A DNA stretch of 14,786 bases from Bacteroidales bacterium UBA5072 (GCA_002415855.1 DIAS01000031.1:1-14786); one strand, 5' to 3'; shown: positions 7,126-14,778, counted from the first letter of the stretch. Notes: a model not told the origin generated them from the letters alone. Translations and numbers: made by a program.

Positions 7126-7908
7126 ATGAGGAAGAATTTATCTTTATTTGGAATAGCGATCGGTGCATGGATGCTGGCTTCCGGTTGTAATGAATCCGAA
7201 AGTGATCAGAATGCCGTAATGCAGGTTATGCTGACGGATGCTCCTGCAGCTTATGAACAGGTGTTAATCGACATTCAGGATGTGCAGATCCACATTTCAG
7301 AAATGGAGGGTGAGGATAACTGGCAGAGCCTGCAGGTGAATGAAGGGATTTACGACCTGCTCGATTTCCGGAACGGAATGGATACACTGCTGGCTTTCCT
7401 TGAGCTGCCTCCGGGTACAGTTTCGCAAATGAGGCTGGTATTGGGCAGCAATAACCAGGTAAAGGTGAACGGTGAAATGCATGATCTGGATACTCCGTCG
7501 GGGCAGCAGAGCGGCTTAAAACTAAATATTCATGCCACTTTAACCGGAGGGATTGTTTATAAAATCTGGATCGATTTTGATGCAGCCCGGTCAATCGTTG
7601 AAAAAGGAAACGGACACTACAGCCTGAAGCCTGTAATCCGTACCTATACTGAAGCCACCACGGGGGCAATCTCGGGTAATGTGTCTCCTGCTGTGGCCCT
7701 GCCCTATGTTAAGGCTGTGTCAAACGGCGATACCATCGGAGCTTATGCTGCCGGGAATGGCAGTTTTAAACTGTCAGCGGTTCCTGCAGGGACCTGGTCT
7801 GTGATCTTTGATCCGGTTGATCCTTATTTAGCGGATACTGTTGAGAATATTGCAGTTCAGAACGGTTTTGTCACAGAGATGGATACTGTATATTTCAGCC
7901 AGCCATGA
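7126..7908 (+). CDS. DUF4382 domain lipoprotein with C-terminal carboxypeptidase-regulatory-like domain
   Basis: A lipoprotein signal peptide ends in a lipobox, LASGC, with the lipidated Cys at residue 21. The next residues (NESESD) are acidic, which in Bacteroidota can mark export to the cell surface. Residues about 32-170 match DUF4382: VMLTDAPAAYEQVLIDIQDVQIH, the LLDFRNG segment, the LPPGTVSQMRLVLG segment and LKPVIRTYTE. A second small beta-sandwich (about 176-257: GAISGNVSPAVALPYVKAV, GSFKLSAVPAGTWSVIFDP) looks like a carboxypeptidase-regulatory or prealbumin-like domain. No enzymatic residues are evident. The function of DUF4382 proteins is unknown to me, and a cell-surface binding role is only a guess. 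The gene appears monocistronic, with 118 bases before the kinase gene. Confidence 0.85.
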   Translation: MRKNLSLFGIAIGAWMLASGCNESESDQNAVMQVMLTDAPAAYEQVLIDIQDVQIHISEMEGEDNWQSLQVNEGIYDLLDFRNGMDTLLAFLELPPGTVSQMRLVLGSNNQVKVNGEMHDLDTPSGQQSGLKLNIHATLTGGIVYKIWIDFDAARSIVEKGNGHYSLKPVIRTYTEATTGAISGNVSPAVALPYVKAVSNGDTIGAYAAGNGSFKLSAVPAGTWSVIFDPVDPYLADTVENIAVQNGFVTEMDTVYFSQP

Positions 7909-7960
7909 TTTGTTCATTACCGCAGTTTTAAACTCACCTGCTTTAAAAGTAGCTTCGGAT

Positions 7961-8002
7961 ACTGATTTTTCCGCTTCATTATTTTCCCGGTAAAAATTCA
8001 GT
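7961..8002. repeat. Imperfect inverted repeat upstream of the histidine kinase gene
   Basis: ACTGATTTTTCC (7961-7972) can pair with GGTAAAAATTCAGT (7989-8002): 12 pairs, two single-base bulges and a 16-base loop. It lies 53 bases after the DUF4382 stop and just before the kinase promoter. It could be a weak transcription terminator, although no T-run follows, or a regulatory structure. A shorter palindrome, TTCAG-N5-CTGAA, overlaps at 7997-8011. Confidence 0.3.
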
Positions 8003-8012
8003 ATTCCTGAAG

Positions 8013-8020
8013 TACCTTTG
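8013..8020 (+). promoter_or_regulatory. Candidate -7 promoter element of the two-component operon
   Basis: TACCTTTG is an exact TAnnTTTG match ending only six bases before the ATG at 8027. If used, the kinase mRNA would be leaderless or nearly so. No good -33 TTTG lies at the expected distance, so a chance match is possible. Confidence 0.35.
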
Positions 8021-8026
8021 AAGTAT

Positions 8027-9103
8027 ATGAAATCTGATCAGTTACGCCGATATATTGCCATTGTTGCACTTATATCTCTTGGTATCAGCATCCTGGTACA
8101 TTTCAATTCCATCATGGAAGTAGTTGATCTGGCCGGGGAAAATTTATATCGGTATCGTCGCAGCAAAAATGTGGTGGATGTTTTGGGTGAGGTATTGGCA
8201 ACCTGTCTGGTTACGTTTTGTTTATTTGTCCTCAATTATTATGTACTCAAGCCAATCAACAGTTCCAGGCGACTTAACCTCAGGACCATCCTGCTGGCTG
8301 TATTGTTAACTCTTTTTGCTGTTACGGTTTTAAGTGATTCCTTCTTTGCCATCAAGCATGTAATATATGCTACTTCACATTCAACACGGTTTAACCTGCT
8401 GTACACTTTTCGCGATCTGTTTATCGCCATCGTAGTGCTTTGCTGCGTTTTTATCATCAAGATCATCAATGAAAAACAGGCCATCCGGTTAGAAAATGAA
8501 AAATTGAGCCGGGAGAATCTGCAAAGCCAGTATGAATCCCTCAAAAACCAGGTGAGTCCTCATTTCCTGTTTAATTCGCTGACAACACTAAAAGCATTGA
8601 TCAGTGATGATCCTAAAACTGCCCTGGTATACCTGAATGATCTTTCGCAAGTGCTGCGGTACACTTTACAAAGCAATGAAAATCAGACTATATCCTTATC
8701 AGCTGAAATGGAAGCCGCGAAATCCTATATTTTTCTGGTCAAGATGCGTTTCCATACCAACCTGAAGATTGAATTCAACATCCGGGACCGGTATAATCAT
8801 TACCGGTTACCTCCGCTGGCCATTCAAACCCTGCTGGAGAATGCTGTAAAACATAATGAGATCAGCAAGCGCCATCCGCTTGACATCACCATTGCCACTA
8901 CGGACAATAATAGTCTGGTTGTCACCAATACCATTCAGGAAAAACTCTCCCTGGAACCGGGTACCGGCATAGGCCTGTCCAATTTGTCAAAGCAGTACAA
9001 GCTGCTAAGCGGAGAAGATATCCGTATCTCAAAATCAAATAACATATTCCGTGTGGAAGTTCCCTTACTTAAACCAAATCCCGATGAAAGCAGTGATCGT
9101 TGA
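8027..9103 (+). CDS. LytS/YehU-type sensor histidine kinase (His_kinase family)
   Basis: A membrane sensor kinase of the LytS/AlgZ/YehU class. Four hydrophobic helices (about residues 8-27, 52-76, 86-106, 128-147) are followed by a short coiled-coil linker (147-175). The His_kinase domain has QVSPHFLFNSL with the phospho-acceptor H179. The ATPase part has an N-box LLENAVKHN (269-277) and GTGIGLSNL (312-320). There is no large extracytoplasmic domain, so the signal is probably sensed in or near the membrane. I chose ATG at 8027 (358 residues). A TTG at 8018 is in frame but lies inside the candidate -7 element. The 3' end overlaps the regulator gene by 20 bases in another frame, so the two are surely co-transcribed and act as a pair. 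Confidence 0.93.
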   Translation: MKSDQLRRYIAIVALISLGISILVHFNSIMEVVDLAGENLYRYRRSKNVVDVLGEVLATCLVTFCLFVLNYYVLKPINSSRRLNLRTILLAVLLTLFAVTVLSDSFFAIKHVIYATSHSTRFNLLYTFRDLFIAIVVLCCVFIIKIINEKQAIRLENEKLSRENLQSQYESLKNQVSPHFLFNSLTTLKALISDDPKTALVYLNDLSQVLRYTLQSNENQTISLSAEMEAAKSYIFLVKMRFHTNLKIEFNIRDRYNHYRLPPLAIQTLLENAVKHNEISKRHPLDITIATTDNNSLVVTNTIQEKLSLEPGTGIGLSNLSKQYKLLSGEDIRISKSNNIFRVEVPLLKPNPDESSDR

Positions 9104-9842
9104 AGATGAATTGCTGGCTGCACGCAATTTGATGACCATTCTTGACGAGATCGGAACGGTAGAGGTTATTGCCAGGCTTGAAAGTATCACAGAGACCGTT
9201 GAATGGTTCACCGGAAATCCCGCTCCTGATCTTTTGTTTATGGATATTCATCTGGCCGACGGATCGGCTTTTGAAATTTTTGATCGGATCCGGATTCAAT
9301 GTCCTGTTGTTTTTACCACCGCTTATGATGAATATGCCCTGAAGGCTTTTAAGGTAAACAGCATTGACTATTTGTTGAAACCCATTGACATCAGTGCTGT
9401 GCAGCAGGCGCTGAAAAAGTATCATGGCTTTACCTCAACAACCGGCTTTCAGTCTGATTTACAGAAACTCCTGGCCACCTTTAAAAAAGCATCAACCTAT
9501 AAAACGCACTTTCTGGTCCCGGTAAAAGGGGACAAACTTATACCTGTTCAAACAAGTGACCTGGCCTGTTTTTTTGTCGATGCCGGATTGGTGAAAGCGA
9601 AAACCAATGAAGACAAAACCTATAGCTTTGATCATACACTGGATGAACTGGCCAATATGCTCAATCCGAATGATTTTTTCCGGGCTAACCGGCAGTTCAT
9701 TGTTGCGCGGAATGCAATTAAAGACATTGATTTCTGGTTTAACAGCAGGTTGTCCGTAAACCTGAAGATTACAGTTCCTGAAAAAATCCTGATCAGCAAG
9801 GCCCGTGTGCCGGATTTTAAGAAATGGTTTGCCGGATCCTGA
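9084..9842 (+). CDS. LytTR-family response regulator
   Basis: A receiver domain (residues 1-115) carries the acidic pair E7/D8, phospho-acceptor D54 in LLFMDIHLADG, T79 in VVFTTAYDEYAL and K99 in YLLKPID. A LytTR DNA-binding domain (about 141-250) ends in the typical DFFRANRQFIVARNAIKDI and LISKARVPDFKKWF blocks. LytTR proteins bind short direct repeats near target promoters. The ATG at 9084 gives the standard receiver start MKAVIVEDE. A GTG at 9051 in the same frame would add 11 residues with no family match. Gene order and the 20-base overlap make the LytS-like kinase its partner. Targets are unknown. The downstream secreted-hydrolase run and the divergent promoters at 6945-7125 are the nearest candidates. 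Confidence 0.95.
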   Translation: MKAVIVEDELLAARNLMTILDEIGTVEVIARLESITETVEWFTGNPAPDLLFMDIHLADGSAFEIFDRIRIQCPVVFTTAYDEYALKAFKVNSIDYLLKPIDISAVQQALKKYHGFTSTTGFQSDLQKLLATFKKASTYKTHFLVPVKGDKLIPVQTSDLACFFVDAGLVKAKTNEDKTYSFDHTLDELANMLNPNDFFRANRQFIVARNAIKDIDFWFNSRLSVNLKITVPEKILISKARVPDFKKWFAGS

Positions 9843-9962
9843 GAACAAAACAATCCTAAGATCCGCAAAGCCATGGGGGTGCCAATAAAACTGTTTTTAA
9901 AATATTTCAGATGTCCTGAAATTAACATTTGATTCAGTAAAATGGCCCTTTTGTATATTATT

Positions 9963-9993
9963 TTTTCTCAAATCTGTGTGATGGTTACATTTG
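9963..9993 (+). promoter_or_regulatory. Candidate promoter for the tannase-like gene
   Basis: TACATTTG at 9986-9993 is an exact TAnnTTTG match, preceded at 19 bases by TTTT (9963-9966) in place of TTTG. It predicts a start near 10000 and a leader of about 19 bases to the ATG at 10019. The rest of the 176-base gap 9843-10018 shows no gene and no convincing terminator hairpin. Confidence 0.45.
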
Positions 9994-10018
9994 ATCAAAC
10001 TGGTTCAACAATTCAAAA

Positions 10019-11515
10019 ATGAAAAGAGCAACATCTACCCTGATTGGTTTTATCATGGTACTGAGTCCCCTGACGCGGGAGACCACAGCAGGCCAGACCA
10101 AAGATCCCCTGGCTTTTCCCGGGGATAGTTTTACCGTGGAAACTAAAATGGTGAAAACCGCTGCAGGCGAGAAGAAAGTCACCTTCCGCGCCTATTTGCA
10201 TATCCCCTATGTGGCAAACCCTGTTGACAAAGATTATCAGAGCCTGAATGTCAGTATTCCCGTGGAGATTGACGGTAAAGCCGTTGATGCTGAAAATGCC
10301 CCAATTTTATTTGACATTGGCGTTGGCGGGTATATGTCGGTCAGGAATGCCGGTGGTAATCCGGGTGGTCCTGGTAGCGGGAGGGGTGGCCCTCCCAATA
10401 GCAGCAGTGTCAGTAGCAGGTCAGATTTAGCCCTGGCAGCGGGTTATGTAATAGTATCCCCCGGCTGCCGCGGACGCGATAACAAGGCTGCTGACGGCAC
10501 TTATTATGGCAAGGCGCCTGCTGCCATTGTGGACCTGAAAGCAGCTGTCCGCTACATACGCCACAACAAAGGGGTGATGCCCGGTAACGTGGACAGGATA
10601 GTTTCGGTTGGCTGCAGCGCCGGCGGGGCATTGTCCGCTCTGCTTGGTGCTTCGGGTAACAGCCCTTTGTATGATGCCTATCTGAAGGAAATTGGTGCTG
10701 CCGATGCGGCTGATGATATATATGCCAGTGCCTGCTACAGCCCCATTACCGATTTGGAGCACGCCGACGGGGCCTATGAGTGGATGTTCGGCCCCATTCC
10801 TGCCCGATCGGGCCTGGTGGACCAGGAACTTTCAAAGCAGCTGAAGGCATCCTATGCCGAATATCAGCAATCTTTAAATATCAAGGGTAAAAACAACTTC
10901 GGGACCCTCTCCGCCGACAACTACGACAAGTATCTGCTGCAATATTATCTGGTACCCTCAGCGAATAAATACCTGAAAGAATTGACGGATAACGCCCGAA
11001 TAGCATACCTGGCCAACAACAAATGGATCACATGGACCGATGCAGGAGCCTCCTTTACCTTCACTGACTATGTGGCACATGTAGGCAGAATGAAAAACCT
11101 TCCTGCTTTTGACGATTTTAATATGAAGCAGCCCGAGCCCGAACTGTTCGGCAACAAGACTACCGCCGCCAGACACTTTACCAATTTCAGCCTCCGACAA
11201 TCTACTGGTGATCAGCATGCAGAGATTGACAGTGAACTGAAAACATTAGTAAACATGATGAATGCCATGTACTTCATCAGACAAAACAACAGGGATTGTG
11301 CTGTTCAATGGTGGCTCCGGAACGGTACCAGTGACAACCACACTTCACAAACCGTGATGGTGAACCTGGCCACAAGTCTTGAAAACATGAACAGGGGAGT
11401 GAATGCCTGGGTTTTCTGGGATGGAGGGCACTGCGCGGATGATGATCCCGAAGGATTGATCACGTGGATCGGTGCAGTTACCGGTTTCTCAATGCATGCT
11501 GAGGCGGGTAAATAA
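10019..11515 (+). CDS. Secreted alpha/beta-hydrolase, subtype-B tannase-like esterase
   Basis: A probable signal peptide (hydrophobic LIGFIMVLSPL, about residues 8-18) precedes an alpha/beta-hydrolase of 498 residues. The nucleophile elbow is GCSAGGALSALLGASGN with S200, preceded by PAAIVDLKAAVRYIRHNKGVMPG (167-189). A long insertion (about 245-415) probably forms a lid. The C-terminal part WWLRNGTSDNHTS (431-443) offers D439, and FWDGGHCADD (466-475) offers H471, completing a Ser-Asp-His triad. This order, spacing and wording recall bacterial subtype-B tannases such as that of Lactobacillus plantarum, which cut galloyl esters. Another phenolic ester is equally possible. A Gly/Pro/Ser-rich loop (112-133) follows the putative oxyanion region. 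No lipobox is seen. It is the first of four same-strand genes, with 77 bases before the next. Confidence 0.77.
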   Translation: MKRATSTLIGFIMVLSPLTRETTAGQTKDPLAFPGDSFTVETKMVKTAAGEKKVTFRAYLHIPYVANPVDKDYQSLNVSIPVEIDGKAVDAENAPILFDIGVGGYMSVRNAGGNPGGPGSGRGGPPNSSSVSSRSDLALAAGYVIVSPGCRGRDNKAADGTYYGKAPAAIVDLKAAVRYIRHNKGVMPGNVDRIVSVGCSAGGALSALLGASGNSPLYDAYLKEIGAADAADDIYASACYSPITDLEHADGAYEWMFGPIPARSGLVDQELSKQLKASYAEYQQSLNIKGKNNFGTLSADNYDKYLLQYYLVPSANKYLKELTDNARIAYLANNKWITWTDAGASFTFTDYVAHVGRMKNLPAFDDFNMKQPEPELFGNKTTAARHFTNFSLRQSTGDQHAEIDSELKTLVNMMNAMYFIRQNNRDCAVQWWLRNGTSDNHTSQTVMVNLATSLENMNRGVNAWVFWDGGHCADDDPEGLITWIGAVTGFSMHAEAGK

Positions 11516-11592
11516 TAGGCCATTTCGGAAAGAAATTTCAACCCCCTTTGATGGGCAATTAATAAGAAAATCATCATTTTAAAACAATACAC

Positions 11593-12114
11593 ATGGAACA
11601 GAAAGCTAAAAAATCATTACACCATTATGCGAGAACCTTGCACCGCAATTTCGGATTTTTCATTGTCGGACTGGTAATTGTCTACAGTTTAAGTGGAATT
11701 GTGCTGATATACAGGGATACAAACTTCTTAAAGCAGGAAGCGCTGATTGAAAAGAAAATATCACCAAACCTTGCGGAGGCTGAACTCGGCAATGCATTGC
11801 AATTAAGAAACTTTAAAATAGAAAGAACCGAAGGAGACATCATCTATTTTCAAAACGGAACTTACAACAAAGTGACAGGCGAGGCAGCTTATTCAACAAA
11901 AGAGCTTCCTCCGCTGATCAAAAAGCTTACCGATCTGCATAAAACCCCGAGTAAAAATATGAAACACTGGTCTACCATAGTCTTTGGGCTGCTATTGTTA
12001 TTTATGGCTATTTCCTCCTTCTGGATGTTCAAGCCCGGTACAAATTTCTTTCGCAGGGGAATTTACATGGCAGGGGCAGGGATTGTGGCAGCCATAATTT
12101 TGTTGATGTTTTAA
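11593..12114 (+). CDS. Small PepSY-associated transmembrane protein
   Basis: A 173-residue membrane protein with three helices: residues about 19-40 (FGFFIVGLVIVYSLSGIVLIY), 124-146 (a TIVFGLLLLFMAISSFWMF core) and 155-173. HRNFGFF before helix 1, YSLSGIVL in it and a small hydrophilic domain between helices 1 and 2 (NKVTGEAAYSTKELPPLIKKLTDLHK) resemble the PepSY_TM arrangement seen in PiuB-like and siderophore-reduction membrane proteins. It is much shorter than the 370-500 residues of those proteins but has a normal start and stop, so it appears to be a compact family member and not a fragment. Function unknown. Inner-membrane location is likely. Codons look more AT-rich than in the hydrolase genes around it. 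The ATG at 11593 lacks a Shine-Dalgarno site, as do most genes here. Confidence 0.65.
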   Translation: MEQKAKKSLHHYARTLHRNFGFFIVGLVIVYSLSGIVLIYRDTNFLKQEALIEKKISPNLAEAELGNALQLRNFKIERTEGDIIYFQNGTYNKVTGEAAYSTKELPPLIKKLTDLHKTPSKNMKHWSTIVFGLLLLFMAISSFWMFKPGTNFFRRGIYMAGAGIVAAIILLMF

Positions 12115-12151
12115 GGTTGAGGATAGCTACCTTTTCAGTCATTAATACATC

Positions 12152-13633
12152 ATGAAAAGATCTGCAGTTCTTCTTGCACTTATAGCCGGCCTGTTCTTTC
12201 CAGGTATATCGCAGCCTGAGTCAGGAAATAGTTTCACCCTTTACAGGGACCTGGTCTGTTCAAAAGATGGAAATACCTCCCTGCTGCTCGATTTATACCT
12301 GCCTGGTGGTGCAAGCCTTCCTGCAGGTGTTGGCGTAGCAGGCCTAGCACAGGAAAAGGACAACCCGGAAAAAATGATAAATTCAGCCCTCCCGGTGATT
12401 ATCTGGATACCTGAAGCGGAGACTGAAAAATTTCCCACGCCGGTCGCAGCCTTTGTAGGTAACGGTTATGCCGTTGTTAGCCTGCAGGCGGGCGTTGATT
12501 CAACGGTTTTGAATAACATAGGTCTGGCCTTGGAATACCTGCGGGAAAAGGCAGCTACATTCAATCTCGAAATGGAAAACATCGGCCTCATTCAGCAGCG
12601 TACCGGGGGATACAGGGCTGCCATCTGGCAAAAGGATATGCTGCAACTGAAGTCGGTTGCTGCTGCAACCCTACAAACGAATATTGTTGCAGCGAGTGAT
12701 CCGGATTTTTCAATATTGCATTCCGGAGAAAATTCGGGGGCGCTGCTCACTTTCTTTGATAAACACCTGAGAAACGGCAAGCAGAAAGAGTCTGATCCGC
12801 TGGCTTTGAAATGTCCGAAAGATTCCTGGATTGATCCGGTCACCAATCCCATCCCGGGAACAACCTATCACTTATTTCCCACACCGGTAAGGGGGGAAAA
12901 TAAGCAGGGCAGTTATCTGATATACCTGCCCGGGGACTATGCAACTTCCGGGGAAAGATATCCTGTCATTTACTGGTTGCATGGCGGTAACGGCAATTCA
13001 CGTGAGGGCGCCTGGATGTGCGAGCAACTGGATGCCGCCATGCAGCGCGGTGACATGCCACCCTGCATTGTGGTTTTCGTGCAAGGTTTACCCATTGGCT
13101 GGTACAACAATTCAAAAGACGGCACTATGCCGGTAGAAGATGTTATCATCAAAGACCTGATCCCGCATATTGATGCCACCTACCGGACCATCAACCGCCG
13201 TGAAGCCAGGGGAATCGACGGGATGTCAATGGGAGGCTACGGTTCGCTGCACCTCGGATTCAAATACCCGGAATTATTTGGTGTTGTATCCTCCATTGCC
13301 CCCAGCATCACCTCCTTTGAAATGGAAAGGAAGGAAGTCATTGCGCCCACCTTTGAAGATGATACGGCCTATTTTAATGCGAACAGCCCGTCGACATTGG
13401 TTAAAGTGAATGCCGATTACCTCCGCAACAATACGACGATCAGGTTACTGGCGGGGGACAAGGACTTTCTGTATGTTTTGATTCAGCATTTTCATCAGCA
13501 GCTTAAGGATCTTCAGATCAGTCATCAGTATGGCATTGCCCCAGGTGCAGATCATGATTACAGGGAAGTGATCAGTAAACTGGAATTCAATGCATTTGAA
13601 TTCTGGGGGAGTGCTTTTAAAGCGCTTGAATAA
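12152..13633 (+). CDS. Secreted two-domain protein: degenerate alpha/beta-hydrolase fused to an active-looking esterase D/feruloyl-esterase (CE1-like) domain
   Basis: Signal peptide: residues about 1-20 (VLLALIAGLFFPGIS). Residues about 27-208 follow the layout of an esterase of the BD-FAE type (LLLDLYLP, LPVIIWI, AAFVGNGYAVVSL, ALEYLREKAATFNLEMENIGLI), but the active site is gone. The oxyanion HGGG position reads PEAE (87-90), and the nucleophile elbow GxSxGG reads QQRTGG (148-153), with Arg150 where Ser belongs. Residues about 238-493 form a second hydrolase of the esterase D/putative esterase family: YWLHGGNGN (274-282), GIDGMSMGGYGS (354-365) with S359, LLAGDKDF with D436 or D438, and GADHDY with H468. 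This half should be catalytic. The first half may serve binding or folding. The substrate is unknown; acetyl, feruloyl or other carbohydrate esters are plausible. It lies 37 bases after the PepSY-type gene, with a TAnnTTTT word at 12128-12135. Confidence 0.82.
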   Translation: MKRSAVLLALIAGLFFPGISQPESGNSFTLYRDLVCSKDGNTSLLLDLYLPGGASLPAGVGVAGLAQEKDNPEKMINSALPVIIWIPEAETEKFPTPVAAFVGNGYAVVSLQAGVDSTVLNNIGLALEYLREKAATFNLEMENIGLIQQRTGGYRAAIWQKDMLQLKSVAAATLQTNIVAASDPDFSILHSGENSGALLTFFDKHLRNGKQKESDPLALKCPKDSWIDPVTNPIPGTTYHLFPTPVRGENKQGSYLIYLPGDYATSGERYPVIYWLHGGNGNSREGAWMCEQLDAAMQRGDMPPCIVVFVQGLPIGWYNNSKDGTMPVEDVIIKDLIPHIDATYRTINRREARGIDGMSMGGYGSLHLGFKYPELFGVVSSIAPSITSFEMERKEVIAPTFEDDTAYFNANSPSTLVKVNADYLRNNTTIRLLAGDKDFLYVLIQHFHQQLKDLQISHQYGIAPGADHDYREVISKLEFNAFEFWGSAFKALE

Positions 13634-13686
13634 GGCTGTCCCGGGAGATTTCATCGTCCGGTCAATTTGTTATTAATATATTACAT

Positions 13687-14778
13687 ATGCATAATACAAG
13701 TCATAAACTTCGTTGGTTGATCCTGGCGGCAATGTGCATCATGCTGGGGATTGATTCAGGATTTGCACAATCGGGGAGTTCTTTTGATGCCTCACCGCTG
13801 GTCAATCCCGGCGATCATGTAACATACGGCTCTTATATAATTTATAAAATTGGTGATGGTGTATATAAGATTAATGATCCTGGTGTGACAACCGGGAAAG
13901 GCGGAGCATGGGGCGTGGACATGTATTTGATTTGCGGTGAAAACAAAGCACTGATGATTGACCTTGGTAACAACTATATTGAGGGCTATGAAAAGGACTT
14001 AATAGCACCCCGAAAGAATGCTGCAAATGAGCTGTGTGAGGTCATATACGGATTAACGGGCGAACTGCCGCTTGAAATCGCCATCACCCACGCACATCCT
14101 GATCATGATGGCATGACGGCCGCTTTTGTTAACAGAAATGTTGATTTTTGGATAGGAAAGGGAGAAGACATAGCTGCACTGAAAACGCAACATCATATAG
14201 ATTCTTCAGTATTCATGGTTTTTACACCTGGTGAAAAAATATTCGATCTGGGAGGTGAACGCATTGTTGAAACCTTTCTGGTCAGAGGACATTCCAATGG
14301 TGGAACAGTTTACCTCCTGAAAAATGACAAATTGCTATTTACAGGCGATGCCCTTGGCTCAGGATTCGGGCAAAGCTTTCGCTCAGTTGACAGACTCAGG
14401 TTGGTTGCAGAAGACGCTCAGAAACTTGTGGATTATATTAAAGCCAGCTATGCTCCCTATGACAGATATACACTGAGGGTTTACACCGGTCACACCTGGC
14501 AGAACGTTTATGGGGGATTCCTGTACCCGGAAAAGGAGAAAGTTGATGTGGGATACCTGGATTGGCGATTCATTCAGGATGTGGCATCCTGTGCAAATGG
14601 AATATTCAAAGGCAATTGGCTCGTGGAGAGCAGCGGGCTTAGCCATATAGGCAAAATGGCTTATACCGATTGCTGGCCCGGCGCTGCGGGGCAGGCCATT
14701 ATGGTTTATGGCATTGGTACAATTATAGTGCCGCTCAATGTAGCTTACGAGGCAGCCGGCCTGAAGATGCCGGAGTGA
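13687..14778 (+). CDS. Secreted metallo-beta-lactamase-fold hydrolase
   Basis: A signal peptide (LILAAMCIMLGIDSGFAQ, cleavage near residue 28) leads to a complete MBL-fold enzyme. All usual zinc ligands are present: HAHPDH (H135, H137, D139, H140), H202 in RGHSNGGTVYLL, D221 in LLFTGDALGSG, and H269 in VYTGHTWQN. The enzyme could therefore bind two metals. The family covers beta-lactamases, lactonases, glyoxalases and phosphodiesterases. The strand order and LFTGD motif do not fix the substrate. The C-terminal 70 residues or so (after 290) extend beyond the core. It follows the two-domain esterase by 53 bases on the same strand, so it may be co-transcribed with it. The stop at 14776-14778 is eight bases before the window edge. 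Confidence 0.88.
   Translation: MHNTSHKLRWLILAAMCIMLGIDSGFAQSGSSFDASPLVNPGDHVTYGSYIIYKIGDGVYKINDPGVTTGKGGAWGVDMYLICGENKALMIDLGNNYIEGYEKDLIAPRKNAANELCEVIYGLTGELPLEIAITHAHPDHDGMTAAFVNRNVDFWIGKGEDIAALKTQHHIDSSVFMVFTPGEKIFDLGGERIVETFLVRGHSNGGTVYLLKNDKLLFTGDALGSGFGQSFRSVDRLRLVAEDAQKLVDYIKASYAPYDRYTLRVYTGHTWQNVYGGFLYPEKEKVDVGYLDWRFIQDVASCANGIFKGNWLVESSGLSHIGKMAYTDCWPGAAGQAIMVYGIGTIIVPLNVAYEAAGLKMPE

Noticed and set aside
7226..7669. Minus-strand open frame opposite the DUF4382 gene
   Set aside because: It is the reverse complement of a clear lipoprotein coding region, with no domain.
7926..7948. TTTTAAA-N9-TTTAAAA as a terminator after the DUF4382 gene
   Set aside because: The stem is only seven A/T pairs with no GC core and no T-run, so it would not be stable.
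9051..9083. GTG at 9051 as the response-regulator start
   Set aside because: It would add 11 residues inside the kinase coding region. The ATG at 9084 gives the standard receiver N-terminus.
9834..9910. GGATC...GATCC and AAAAC/GTTTT as a terminator after the response regulator
   Set aside because: The stems are five bases or have a one-base loop, and they lie partly in the coding region. No convincing hairpin plus T-run.
11593..12114. PepSY-type gene as a truncated pseudogene
   Set aside because: The frame is intact, with a clean start, three complete helices and a natural end at the last helix. No remnant of further PepSY domains follows before the next gene.
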